A stretch of 64,000 bases of DNA from Armatimonadetes bacterium Uphvl-Ar2 (GTDB lineage Bacteria > Armatimonadota > Fimbriimonadia > Fimbriimonadales > Fimbriimonadaceae): contig CP021424.1 in NCBI GenBank assembly GCA_002162095.1, forward strand, positions 372,001 to 436,000, in the 5' to 3' direction. This document shows positions 45,608 to 54,461 of this stretch, one piece after another (positions within the stretch are counted from its first letter, which is position 1; every line of letters starts with the position of its first letter). The notes beneath the pieces are model-generated. The model worked only from the letters and a program-made list of their open reading frames with translations, had not been told where the DNA came from and did not search any database. Both the position numbers and the translations under genes were made by a program.

Positions 45608-46414
45608 ATGAGAACTACCATGTCGTACACGGTTTCTGTGATTGTTTTGGGAGGATGCCGGCCGGATGTGTTGCGCGCAGCCCGCACCCCGGTTTTGGAT
45701 CGCCTTATTGCGCAGGGCGCGTGGACCATGGAGGCTCGCACGGTGGTTCCCAGCCTCACCTTGCCCGCTCTGACCAGCCTGATGCACGGCGTGGACGTGA
45801 ACAAGCACGGCCTGCGCAGTGAGGAACCCGAAGCCCCGGTGAAGAACGGCCACAGCCTGGTGGACGCGATGGGACGCTTCCGCCGCCGCTGCGGATTCTT
45901 CATCAACGGCCCGGCCTTCCGGGATGCGTTCCAATCGCCGGGCGTGACCGAAGCCTATCTCCGCCGCGATTGCGAGAATCCCGCCAGCGATGGCCACATC
46001 ATTGCCGCCGCGAAGCGAAGCATGGAAGAAGCGCCGCTGGAACTAGCCATGATCTACCTGGGGCACATGAAGGCCATGGGGCAGATGCACGGCTGGGGCA
46101 GTCCCCAACAGATTGCCGCCCTGGAGCAAGCCGACCGCCTGATTGGCGACTGGATGGAAGACGTAGACAGCTACGGCCTGATGCACACCACCCTGGTGGT
46201 GAGTGACCACGGCGGGCACGAACGCCAGCACGGCACCGGCCTGCCCGAAGACATGACGATCCCCTGGATTCTGCACGGCCTGGGCGTGAAGCCCGGCCCG
46301 ATTCAGGGCCCGGTGCGCATCTTTGATAGTGCCCCCACCATTGCCAAGCTGCTGGACCTCCCCAACGACCGGGGATGGGAAGGCCAGGCCGTGGCGCAGG
46401 CCCTCGCCGCCTAA
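45608..46414 (+). CDS. Alkaline-phosphatase-superfamily protein with incomplete metal site
   Basis: 268 residues similar to nucleotide pyrophosphatase/phosphodiesterase proteins. The nucleophile region [23 protein letters not shown] and the late metal motif [11 protein letters not shown] are present. The first metal aspartate is missing (IVLGGCRPD instead of a D-G pair), and the middle motif reads [12 protein letters not shown] where D-x-x-G-H is expected. Either a pseudoenzyme or one working with fewer metals. ATG 45608 and ATG 45620 are both possible. No signal peptide. Confidence 0.8.
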   Translation: MRTTMSYTVSVIVLGGCRPDVLRAARTPVLDRLIAQGAWTMEARTVVPSLTLPALTSLMHGVDVNKHGLRSEEPEAPVKNGHSLVDAMGRFRRRCGFFINGPAFRDAFQSPGVTEAYLRRDCENPASDGHIIAAAKRSMEEAPLELAMIYLGHMKAMGQMHGWGSPQQIAALEQADRLIGDWMEDVDSYGLMHTTLVVSDHGGHERQHGTGLPEDMTIPWILHGLGVKPGPIQGPVRIFDSAPTIAKLLDLPNDRGWEGQAVAQALAA

Positions 46415-46437
46415 TTTTCACGGCAAAAACAAAAGAA

Positions 46438-46477
46438 AAACCCCCAGTACCCGATGAGGGCCTGGGGGTTTGTTTTG
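46438..46477. terminator. Bidirectional terminator between the phosphatase-like gene and citrate synthase
   Basis: AAACCCCCAG (46438-46447) pairs with CTGGGGGTTT (46462-46471); T-rich on the plus side and A-rich on the other, so it can stop both convergent transcripts. Confidence 0.9.
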
Positions 46478-46488
46478 CCAGCCAGTGC

Positions 46489-47634
46489 TTAGCGCTGAGC
46501 GATGGGCACGTAGTTCGTCACGCCCTTGCCTTCGTAGATGCACGAAGGGCGGATGAGACGGTTGTTGTCCAGTTGCTCGATCATGTGAGCGCACCAGCCG
46601 CTGGTGCGGGCGATCACGAAGATCGGAGTGTAGAGCGGGATGGGGATGCCCAGCAGGTAGTAGGCGTAGGCGGCCGGAAAGTCCACGTTCGGGAACAGTT
46701 GCTTCTCGTCCCACATCACCTTTTCCATCGCGTCGGCAATTTCGCCCCACTTGGTGTTGCCCATGCGCACGCCAATGTCCTTGGCGATCTTGGTGAGGTA
46801 GCCCGCGCGGCTGTCGCTCTTGCGATACTCGCGGTGGCCAAAGCCCATGATCTTCTTCTTGGTGGCCAGCGCATCGCGGGTCCAAGCTTCGGCTTCTTCC
46901 GGCGAACTGAATTGCATGAGCATGTGCATGGCTTCCTCGTTGGCGCCGCCGTGGAGGGGGCCCTTGAGGGTGCCGATGCCCGTCGCGATCCCGCTGTAGA
47001 GGTCGCTGAGGGTGGCCACCGTCACGCGCGCGGCAAAGGCGCTGGCGTTAAAGGTGTGCTCGGCGTACAGGGTCAGGCTGGCGTCCATCACCTTCACGGT
47101 GTAGTCGTCGGCCTTCTCACCGTGCAGCATGTAAAGGAAGTTGGCGGCGGTGTTCAGGTTGGCATCGGGGGCCACCGGCTCCTTGCCTTGCGAGAGGCGG
47201 TAACCCGCCGTCACGGCCGTGGCGGCCTTGGCGATGATGCGGACGGCCTTGCGGACGTTGGCATCGTGGTCGGTCGGCTCGGCATCGTAGTCGGCGTCGA
47301 AGGCACCGAGGACGCTGTAGGCCACCTTGACCTGGTCCATCGGGTGCATGTTCTTGGGGCAAGCGCGGAGGGCATCAATGACGGCACCCGGGAGTTCGCG
47401 TTCGGCGGCCAGCGTGGCGCGGAAGGCGTCCAGTTGCGCTTGCGTCGGCAGGTCGCCGTGCAGCAGCAGGTAGGCCGTTTCTTCAAAGCTGCCGTGCTCG
47501 GCCAGCTCGTGGACGTTGATGCCTCGGTAGGTCAGGCTGCTCGTTTCCACGTCGATATGGGAAATCGTCGTGATGCCGGCAATGACACCCTGCAGGCCGG
47601 GGCTGTAGTTCGGGTACTCCGTCGTTGCGCTCAT
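46489..47634 (-). CDS. gltA: Citrate synthase / 2-methylcitrate synthase
   Basis: 381 residues, the short form typical of Gram-positive-like citrate and methylcitrate synthases. Catalytic His in GPLHGGANEEAM, His in GFGHREYRKSD and Asp in NVDFPAAYAYY are present. With a PrpB homologue in this window the enzyme could serve the methylcitrate cycle, but PrpD is not seen, so the TCA role is equally possible. No clear ribosome site before ATG 47634. A 143-bp gap separates it from the divergent FRG gene. Confidence 0.92.
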   Translation of the reverse strand: MSATTEYPNYSPGLQGVIAGITTISHIDVETSSLTYRGINVHELAEHGSFEETAYLLLHGDLPTQAQLDAFRATLAAERELPGAVIDALRACPKNMHPMDQVKVAYSVLGAFDADYDAEPTDHDANVRKAVRIIAKAATAVTAGYRLSQGKEPVAPDANLNTAANFLYMLHGEKADDYTVKVMDASLTLYAEHTFNASAFAARVTVATLSDLYSGIATGIGTLKGPLHGGANEEAMHMLMQFSSPEEAEAWTRDALATKKKIMGFGHREYRKSDSRAGYLTKIAKDIGVRMGNTKWGEIADAMEKVMWDEKQLFPNVDFPAAYAYYLLGIPIPLYTPIFVIARTSGWCAHMIEQLDNNRLIRPSCIYEGKGVTNYVPIAQR

Positions 47635-47777
47635 GATTCGGTTGGTGGTCCGTTCGCCAATCTGTCTACGAGGCTCGGCACGTCAGCGTCCTTGCATAGA
47701 GGGCCTCCTTGCCCTGCCGATCCGTATGTCCCCAAGTCTACACCAGCGCCCTTGAGGGACCCAGGGGATGCCCGAGT

Positions 47778-48923
47778 ATGCTGGCGGGCGTGATTTCGAA
47801 GTGGACGCAAGTCATCTCTGAACCACCAATGGTGAAGATTCCGGACGCTCTGGAGGCAGCGAGGGGAGAGATGCTGGATTCCCAGAACATAAGCGACCGA
47901 GACTTTCCGCTCAAACTTGTAAATGGAAGTCTAGTTTGCAAGACTTGCGAAGTCACCAAAGTTTCTGAGCGAGCCTTCCAAATCCACCTCGATCGCCCCG
48001 CCACTGACGTATGGATGGCCGACTGCGACAGCACCCACCTTCACTATGTGCACTCCTTAGATGAATACATGAATTGGATCCATGAGACAAAGAGCAGATC
48101 GTCTGGGTCAACACCAATATACAGAGGCCACGAACTTGCAAGTTACATTGTTGTCTCGACATTCGAGAGATTTAGAAACAGGTTCTTTAGAAATCAACTT
48201 GGGTATCCATTGTCGTTTAATGGGGACGATATTGCCGCATTAACAAACGCCGCAATTGACAGAGTGAACTCAAACTTCAGAAGACTTGCCGGAAGGATGA
48301 TTCAAGAGTTCATATCTCTTTCCAAAGAGCCAATTTCCTCCTACGATCCGATCGAATGGTTGGTGTACGCTAGACACAGCGGACTTCCGGTGCCGGTAGT
48401 TGACTTTACGATGAATCCTCTTGTTGCCTTATACTTTGCCCTTCGTTCAGTTGACCCGGCAGCCAATAGGAACGAGGATTGTGTAATCTATGCCAGCTAT
48501 TTGAGTTCGCGAAGTATCACCACACCTCAAACAGAAGAAGCCGTTGGGGACGCTATGTTCGGGCATGCTCCTGGAATGCGAATCCCATTACTAGATCACA
48601 GCTTTTCCCAGTCAAATACAACTGCGATCGTTGAAAATATCCTAGATCTTGAAGTTGGCGCGATTTTAAGCCCGAGAAGTTCTTCTTCGGCCTGGCTTCA
48701 GAAGAGTGTTCTCGTGAACCTCGGCAACAAGAGCTTCTATACACAAGACTTCGCAATGTCTCATTGCTTCATCCGCGACGAGCACCGAGCGGGTTTCCTA
48801 CGGGATTTAGCTGCAATTGGGATTGACGAAACCTCCGTTTTTGAAACTGCGGAAGCACTCGCTATTTCGATCCAGCAACGACTGGCACTCGAGTCACTTC
48901 ACGACATGCTGTATAACTCCTAA
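47778..48923 (+). CDS. FRG-domain protein, probably acquired
   Basis: 381 residues. The FRG domain is visible as YRGHE (115-119) and ARHSGLPVPVVDFTMNPLVALYFAL (about 199-222). The rest is unassigned; a CKTC pair sits near 54-57. Base composition differs from the neighbours: 48121-48180 has 25 G/C of 60, whereas 43141-43200 has 41 of 60, and AGA, AAT and TTA codons are common, which indicates recent transfer. ATG 47778 follows AGGGGA; GTG 47790 with TATGCT seven bases upstream is the alternative. FRG proteins are often found in accessory and defence-type loci, but no partner gene lies beside it. Confidence 0.85.
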   Translation: MLAGVISKWTQVISEPPMVKIPDALEAARGEMLDSQNISDRDFPLKLVNGSLVCKTCEVTKVSERAFQIHLDRPATDVWMADCDSTHLHYVHSLDEYMNWIHETKSRSSGSTPIYRGHELASYIVVSTFERFRNRFFRNQLGYPLSFNGDDIAALTNAAIDRVNSNFRRLAGRMIQEFISLSKEPISSYDPIEWLVYARHSGLPVPVVDFTMNPLVALYFALRSVDPAANRNEDCVIYASYLSSRSITTPQTEEAVGDAMFGHAPGMRIPLLDHSFSQSNTTAIVENILDLEVGAILSPRSSSSAWLQKSVLVNLGNKSFYTQDFAMSHCFIRDEHRAGFLRDLAAIGIDETSVFETAEALAISIQQRLALESLHDMLYNS

Positions 48924-48961
48924 TTGGTTCTAGCCCAATTGTTCGTGCTAAGATATGTGCT

Positions 48962-49348
48962 ATGCAACTCGAACAACGACTCGCCCGGCTGGAACGCCAG
49001 AACCGCGTGCTCACCGGCCTGGTGGTGGCCTTGGTGATGGGCGTGGCCAGCGTGGCCATGATCGGCGCGGGCGACGGCCCCAAGGACATTGAGGTCCGCA
49101 CCCTTTCCATACGCAACGACGACGGCCAACTCGTGGGCTACATGGGCGCGTGCGACAAGGGCAGCGAACTTGTCCTCTTCAACAAGAAGTCGTACACCGG
49201 CCTGCACCTGGAGGCCACCGAAGACGGCGGGATCATCACCCTGAATCACCCTAACGAGAACCCCGCCCTCACGCTCTCTGCCAACGAGGCCACCGGCAAG
49301 ATCAGCGCCGCCAGCCCCGAAAAGGTGAGCCGAGGGAACTGGCCCTAA
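48962..49348 (+). CDS. Small membrane-anchored beta-repeat protein
   Basis: 128 residues of unknown function. A short coiled coil (LEQRLARLERQNRVL) precedes one membrane helix (GLVVALVMGVASVAMI) and an outside domain with strand repeats such as GQLVGYMGA, SELVLFNKK, YTGLHLEATEDGG and NPALTLSANEATG. TAAGAT ends seven bases before ATG 48962. Its base composition returns to the high-G+C norm, so the acquired segment ends before it. Followed after 18 bp by a secreted peptidase gene. Confidence 0.72.
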   Translation: MQLEQRLARLERQNRVLTGLVVALVMGVASVAMIGAGDGPKDIEVRTLSIRNDDGQLVGYMGACDKGSELVLFNKKSYTGLHLEATEDGGIITLNHPNENPALTLSANEATGKISAASPEKVSRGNWP

Positions 49349-49366
49349 GCCCGCAGGACGAACCCC

Positions 49367-50431
49367 ATGACTGCCCTGGCCCTCGCCTCGATCCTCTTTA
49401 GCACTCCCATGGACAACCCCCTGGAAACCCCGCGCCCCGAAACCCTCCCCGGCCCCTCCTTTGCCGCCTGGACGAAGTGGGACACCCAGGGCGATGCCTA
49501 CGTGCGCACCCTGAACCCGGGCCGCCCCTGGACGGAGCTGGTGCTGAGCTGGAACGCCACCCTGGAGCCGGGCGCGCGGATTGATTGGTACGCCGAGGTG
49601 CCGGGCGCGCCGCAGCCCTACCACCTGGGCACCTGGGCCGAGAGCGCCGACCAAGGCCGGGGCAGCACCAACGGGCAGAAGGACGACTTCGGCGCGGTTT
49701 ACACCGACACCCTGGTGCTGAACCAACCCGCCACCACCGTCACTATCCGCGCCACGATCTCCGGCGGGGCAAAAATTAAGTTTTCTAGCGTAGCCCTGAC
49801 CTCGCCCAACGCCCCGCAAACCGAGCTCGAACCCAACCGCCGAGCCTGGGGCCGCATCATTGAAGCCCCGCGCTTGGCGCAGATGAACTACCCCAATGGC
49901 AACGTGATCTGCAGCCCCACCGCGCTGACGATGGTGATGAACTTTTGGGCCGACAAGCTGGGCCGCGAGGACCTGCGCAGCGACGTGCCCGCTACCTGCG
50001 AGGGGGTTTACGATCCGGGGTGGGAAGGCACCGGCAACTGGTCTTTCAATGCCGCCTTTGCGGGTTCGAAGCCCGGTTTCCGCGCTTACGTAGCCCGCCT
50101 CAGCGCTCTGCCCGAACTGGAAGATTGGATTGCCCACGGCTGGCCGGTGGTGACATCTATTAGCTACTCGCTGCTGAAGGGCGAGGAGAGACGCCGCCCC
50201 AACGACGGACACCTGGTGGTGCTGGTGGGGTTCACCCCCGAAGGTGACCCGATCTTTAACGACCCGGGCCGCAATGTGGTGCGCATGACGTACAAGCGCG
50301 CCGATTTTGAGCGGGCGTGGGCGCACAGTGCGCGCACGTGCTACCTGGTGTATCCCCGGCAGATGGTGCCGCCCCGATCTCGAACCGGCCTGTGGTTAGA
50401 CCGGTTCGATCCCGAAGCTCCCGCGCGCTAA
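49367..50431 (+). CDS. Secreted C39-like cysteine peptidase
   Basis: 354 residues. A weak hydrophobic N terminus, a beta-sandwich region (about 35-145, WTELVLSWNATLEPGARIDWY), then a papain-like C39_2 domain: Cys182 in VICSPTALTMV, His282 in NDGHLVVLVGF and Asn298/Asp299 in IFNDPG. Substrate unknown; such proteins are usually exported or envelope-bound. Convergent with the M61 peptidase with no bases between the stop codons, so transcription must run into the neighbour or stop on the short GCGCGC inverted repeat there. Confidence 0.85.
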   Translation: MTALALASILFSTPMDNPLETPRPETLPGPSFAAWTKWDTQGDAYVRTLNPGRPWTELVLSWNATLEPGARIDWYAEVPGAPQPYHLGTWAESADQGRGSTNGQKDDFGAVYTDTLVLNQPATTVTIRATISGGAKIKFSSVALTSPNAPQTELEPNRRAWGRIIEAPRLAQMNYPNGNVICSPTALTMVMNFWADKLGREDLRSDVPATCEGVYDPGWEGTGNWSFNAAFAGSKPGFRAYVARLSALPELEDWIAHGWPVVTSISYSLLKGEERRRPNDGHLVVLVGFTPEGDPIFNDPGRNVVRMTYKRADFERAWAHSARTCYLVYPRQMVPPRSRTGLWLDRFDPEAPAR

Positions 50432-52180
50432 CTACGCGCGGCCGTTGAGCCAGTTGAGGCGCATCCGCACCACGTGGTTGGCGGTGCCACGTTGGCGCCG
50501 GATTTCCACGCCCGGGGCGACCGCTTCGCCCACCGTCAGGCTCACGTTGCGGGTCTGTCCGTCCGCGCCCTTGACCACCAGGTTCAGCGTGTCACCCACT
50601 CGGATGTCTTCCATCAGGTGCTCCACCGCGTCCAATTGGTCGCGCATGGTGTCTTGGTCGAACTTGGTGCCGCCAATCTGGGTGATGACGTCATCCTGGT
50701 TGAGCTTGCCCTCGGCCAGCGGGCGCACATTGCGTACTTGCAGGCCGTCCTTATCCGGCTGCGCCAAGTAGACGAAGCCAATATCCAGGGAGCGGCGCTC
50801 GGTTTCGGTCCAGGTGAGGCCCAGCTTTTGGAGCTGTTCTTCCACCGGCAGGTAGCCCGGACCGTGGATGAGCTTGTCGTAGAACGGCGCGATGTCCGGC
50901 CCCGCCAGCTTGATCGTGATGGTGCGGATGGCGTCTTCGGCAAATCCGGGCTGGTCGTTGCGGTTCATGCGCCACAGCTCCAACATTACATCGTCCAGCG
51001 AGTACTTGTTGTCGGTGCGGTGGCGGATTTCGGCATCCAGGCAAAAGCCCGCCGCGAATCCATAGTTATAATAACTAATGCCGAAACCGTTACTATTCCC
51101 GCGCCCGTTGTTGGTTTCGCCCACGCGCCGGCTCGATTCATCCGGGCTGACCTTGCCCCAGTTCTCGTTGCGCCGCACCGCGTTGGTATTGCTGATGATG
51201 CGGTTGTACATGTCTTGGTCGTTGTGCTGGCCGCTGCGGGTGAGAAGCAAGTGGGCGTAGTAGTCGGTCACGCCTTCTAGCCACCACAGGGCCCCCGTCA
51301 CCGGGAGCTTGGTGTAATCGAACGGGCCGAGGACTGCGCTGCGGATGCGCTTTACGTTCCAGAGGTGGAAGTACTCGTGGCTGAACACGCCGACCGCACC
51401 CTTGCCCATGCCCGCGCCGTAGCTGATTTGGGTGCTACTCAGGTGTTCCAGGCCGCCTGCGCCGTCGTGGGCGTTGTTCACGTTGAAGTGCCACACGTAC
51501 TTGGTGTCCGGGTAGCCACCGAAGAAGTCGATTTGGTACTCGCTCATCTGCTTACAGGAGGCGATCAGGGCCTCGGCATCCACAAACTTGCGGCCCACCC
51601 CACGGAGGGCGATTTCGTGTTTCACTCCTCGGGCGGTGTAGGTCAGCATCTGCAGGTCGCCGGCGCTCACCGGGTTGTCGGCGAGCACGTCATAGGTGGG
51701 GGCGCGCCAGGGTTGGCCCGCCGGCACATCAGGCAGGCCGTGCGAGATGCGATCCCCCGCCGGAACATTGATCCGTAACGTACAGGGCTCTTGGGTGCGC
51801 CCTTCCACGTAAAGGTAGGTACTGGGGCCGCTCCAGTGCAGCACGCCGGTGGCGTCCTTGCTGGTCGGGACGGCGTAAGTGACGCGCACGCGCTGGCCGC
51901 GACGGGCCGGGATCGCCCAGCGATCCTTGTCATTGGTGGCCTGCACGGCTTGGCCATCCACGGTCACATTAAGGTTTTGCACGGCCGCAAAGTTGTCGCG
52001 GAGCACATAGGCGCCGGGCGCCCAATTGGGCATGCGGACGGCGGTGCCATTGGGAGAAGCCGCGAATTCGAGAGTGACAGTGAGCTTGTCGGCGGGGTTC
52101 CCGTAGGAAACGGTGTAGTCCACCTGAGCCTGGGCCACGCCGGCGGCCACCAGCGCTAAGGCAAGGAAAGATGCGCGCAT
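50432..52180 (-). CDS. Secreted M61-family glycyl aminopeptidase with PDZ domain
   Basis: 582 residues with a signal peptide (MRASFLALALVAAGVAQA). The N-terminal beta domain precedes the zinc protease core: GLEHLSS, HEYFHLWN (268-275) and Glu302 in WWLEGVTDYY. A PDZ domain closes the protein (LQVRNVRPLAEGKLNQDDVITQIGG region). M61 enzymes cleave N-terminal Gly/Ala. CGGGAG lies just before ATG 52180, and TAAAAG six bases upstream of that ATG resembles a poor -10 box. Confidence 0.93.
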   Translation of the reverse strand: MRASFLALALVAAGVAQAQVDYTVSYGNPADKLTVTLEFAASPNGTAVRMPNWAPGAYVLRDNFAAVQNLNVTVDGQAVQATNDKDRWAIPARRGQRVRVTYAVPTSKDATGVLHWSGPSTYLYVEGRTQEPCTLRINVPAGDRISHGLPDVPAGQPWRAPTYDVLADNPVSAGDLQMLTYTARGVKHEIALRGVGRKFVDAEALIASCKQMSEYQIDFFGGYPDTKYVWHFNVNNAHDGAGGLEHLSSTQISYGAGMGKGAVGVFSHEYFHLWNVKRIRSAVLGPFDYTKLPVTGALWWLEGVTDYYAHLLLTRSGQHNDQDMYNRIISNTNAVRRNENWGKVSPDESSRRVGETNNGRGNSNGFGISYYNYGFAAGFCLDAEIRHRTDNKYSLDDVMLELWRMNRNDQPGFAEDAIRTITIKLAGPDIAPFYDKLIHGPGYLPVEEQLQKLGLTWTETERRSLDIGFVYLAQPDKDGLQVRNVRPLAEGKLNQDDVITQIGGTKFDQDTMRDQLDAVEHLMEDIRVGDTLNLVVKGADGQTRNVSLTVGEAVAPGVEIRRQRGTANHVVRMRLNWLNGRA

Positions 52181-52328
52181 CTCCCGCTTTTACCGCGAAT
52201 GGTTCACGATCGTCACCGGTTTCTTGTTTTCGCCAATGGGCAAGGCTCCCCCTTGGCCGGCTTCATGGATCGAGACTTGGGCGGGATAAGGGATAGCCGC
52301 AAGATGGTCTAGCGGCCGCCACCCTGCG

Positions 52329-52348
52329 TACGTTTGTCTACGTATAAT
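52329..52348 (+). promoter_or_regulatory. uvrB promoter with overlapping inverted repeat
   Basis: TATAAT at 52343-52348 is six bases before ATG 52355. TACGT-N6-ACGTA (52329-52344) overlaps its left side, a possible SOS-type repressor site. Confidence 0.5.
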
Positions 52349-52354
52349 AGGGGT

Positions 52355-54430
52355 ATGTCGATCGTTCAGTACGATACGCCGCTGGCCCTGAGCAAGGATT
52401 TCTCGCCCAAGGGCGACCAGGCCACGGCGATCGCGACCCTGTGCGATGGACTGGACAGTGGGTACCGCTACCAAACCCTGCTGGGGGCCACCGGCACGGG
52501 GAAAACCTACACCATGGCCAGCGTGATTGCGCAGATGCAGCGCCCCGCGCTGATCATTGCCCACAACAAGACGCTGGCCGCGCAGCTGTGCCAAGAGTTC
52601 CGGGCGTTCTTCCCCGATAACGCCGTCGAGTACTTCATCAGCTACTACGATTACTACCAGCCGGAAGCCTACGTCCCCCAAAGCGACCTCTACATCGAGA
52701 AAGATAGTTCGGTTAACGAAGAGATTGAGCGCCTGCGCCACGCGGCCACCCAGAGTCTACTGGAGCGGCGCGATGTGATTGTGGTGGCGTCGGTGTCGTG
52801 CATTTACGGCTTGGGTTCGCCCGACCTCTACGCCGAGAGCGTTATCACGTTCGAGAAAGACGTGGATTTCCCCATGGATCAGGCCATCAAGCGCATGATC
52901 CAAATGCAGTTCACGCGCAACGACATGGTGCTGGAGCGCGGTACGTTCCGGGTGCGGGGGGACACGCTGGAAATCCAACCCAAGGACGAGGAGATCGTGA
53001 CGCGGGTGGAGTTCTTTGGCGACACCGTGGAGCGCATCCGGCTGGTAGATCCGCTCACCCAACAGACACTGGATGAACCCAGCAAGTGCTCGATCTTCCC
53101 CGCCACCCACTACGTCACCCCGTTCGAGAAGATCGACCAAGTGCTGGACCAGATCATCGAGGAGCGCGACCGGCAGGTGGCGTGGTTTGAGGCGCAGGGC
53201 AAGCTCCTGGAAGCCCAACGCCTGAAGCAGCGCACTGAATTCGACATCGAGATGATCCGCGAGGTCGGCTATTGCAACGGGATTGAGAACTACAGCCGCT
53301 ACTTTGATGGCCGCCAGCCCGGCGACCCGCCCTTTACGCTGATTGACTTCTTGCCCAAGGATGCGGTGGTGTTCATTGACGAAAGCCACCAAACCCTGCC
53401 GCAAATCCGGGCGATGTACAACGGCGACCGGCAGCGCAAGAGCGTGCTAGTGGACTACGGGTTCCGCCTGCCCAGCGCCCTGGACAACCGCCCGCTCAAG
53501 TTCGAAGAATTCCTGGAACGCACGCCGCAGGTGGTGTTTGTCAGCGCCACCCCTGGCCCATTTGAGATCGAAAACGAAAGCCAGCGGGCGGAGCAGATTA
53601 TTCGGCCTACTTACGTTATTGACCCCGAAGTAGATATCCGCCCCACGCAGAACCAGATTGACGACCTGATCTACGAGATTCAGGAGCGAGTGAAGCGGAG
53701 CGAGCGTGCCTTGGTGACCACCCTGACCAAGAAGATGGCCGAGGACCTGACCAACTACCTCCAGGACGCCGGGGTGAAAGTGAACTACGTGCACAGCAAC
53801 GTGCACTCGCTGGAGCGGCCTGAAATCCTGCGTGACCTGCGGCTAGGGGTCTACGACGTGATTGTGGGGGTGAACCTCCTCCGCGAGGGTCTCGACCTTC
53901 CTGAGGTCACGCTGGTGGCCATTCTGGATGCTGACAAGGAGGGCTTCCTCCGCTCCGGCACCTCGCTAATCCAGACCATCGGCCGCGCCGCCCGAAACGC
54001 CGGCGGCCGCGTGATTCTCTACGCCGACCGGGTGACCGACTCGATGCAATACGCCATTGACGAGACCAACCGACGGCGCGAGATTCAGCACGAATACAAC
54101 GTGCGCAACAACGTGCAGCCCATGACGGTGGTGAAGGAAGTGCGCGAGACGGTGCGCGTCTACGACACGGTGAAGGAACTCTCGGCGCAATACAGCACCG
54201 ACACCCGCGACGCCCTGGGCGAGGGGCAATCGCTACGGATTGAGGACATCCCCATTCTGATTGACCGGCTGGAAAAGGATATGAAGGATTTGGCCCGGGC
54301 GATGGAGTTTGAGAAAGCAGCGGCAGTGCGCGATGAGATCTCTGAGTTGCGCAAGCTGATGGGCCTGAGCGATGGCCGCATTGGGCAAGAGAAGCGCAAG
54401 CTGCCAGGCCGCGACCGCCGGTCGCGCTAA
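52355..54430 (+). CDS. uvrB: Excinuclease ABC subunit B
   Basis: Damage-verification helicase of nucleotide excision repair. 691 residues. P-loop GATGTGKT (44-51), the beta-hairpin YYDYYQPEAYVP, FIDESHQTLPQI, the helicase motif VGVNLLREGLDLPEVTLVAILDADKEGFLRS, and a C-terminal UVR motif (KDLARAMEFEKAAAVRDEI) that contacts UvrC. Start at ATG 52355 gives the usual N terminus; no Shine-Dalgarno, and the -10 box is six bases away. UvrA and UvrC are not in the window. Confidence 0.97.
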   Translation: MSIVQYDTPLALSKDFSPKGDQATAIATLCDGLDSGYRYQTLLGATGTGKTYTMASVIAQMQRPALIIAHNKTLAAQLCQEFRAFFPDNAVEYFISYYDYYQPEAYVPQSDLYIEKDSSVNEEIERLRHAATQSLLERRDVIVVASVSCIYGLGSPDLYAESVITFEKDVDFPMDQAIKRMIQMQFTRNDMVLERGTFRVRGDTLEIQPKDEEIVTRVEFFGDTVERIRLVDPLTQQTLDEPSKCSIFPATHYVTPFEKIDQVLDQIIEERDRQVAWFEAQGKLLEAQRLKQRTEFDIEMIREVGYCNGIENYSRYFDGRQPGDPPFTLIDFLPKDAVVFIDESHQTLPQIRAMYNGDRQRKSVLVDYGFRLPSALDNRPLKFEEFLERTPQVVFVSATPGPFEIENESQRAEQIIRPTYVIDPEVDIRPTQNQIDDLIYEIQERVKRSERALVTTLTKKMAEDLTNYLQDAGVKVNYVHSNVHSLERPEILRDLRLGVYDVIVGVNLLREGLDLPEVTLVAILDADKEGFLRSGTSLIQTIGRAARNAGGRVILYADRVTDSMQYAIDETNRRREIQHEYNVRNNVQPMTVVKEVRETVRVYDTVKELSAQYSTDTRDALGEGQSLRIEDIPILIDRLEKDMKDLARAMEFEKAAAVRDEISELRKLMGLSDGRIGQEKRKLPGRDRRSR

Positions 54431-54461
54431 TCCTGAGCGCATTCGGCGTAAGATGGAGCGC

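Noticed and set aside
46489-47634. Calling the citrate synthase a methylcitrate synthase because prpB is present
   Set aside because: The two genes are 15 kb apart, prpD is not seen, and short citrate synthases of both activities look alike.
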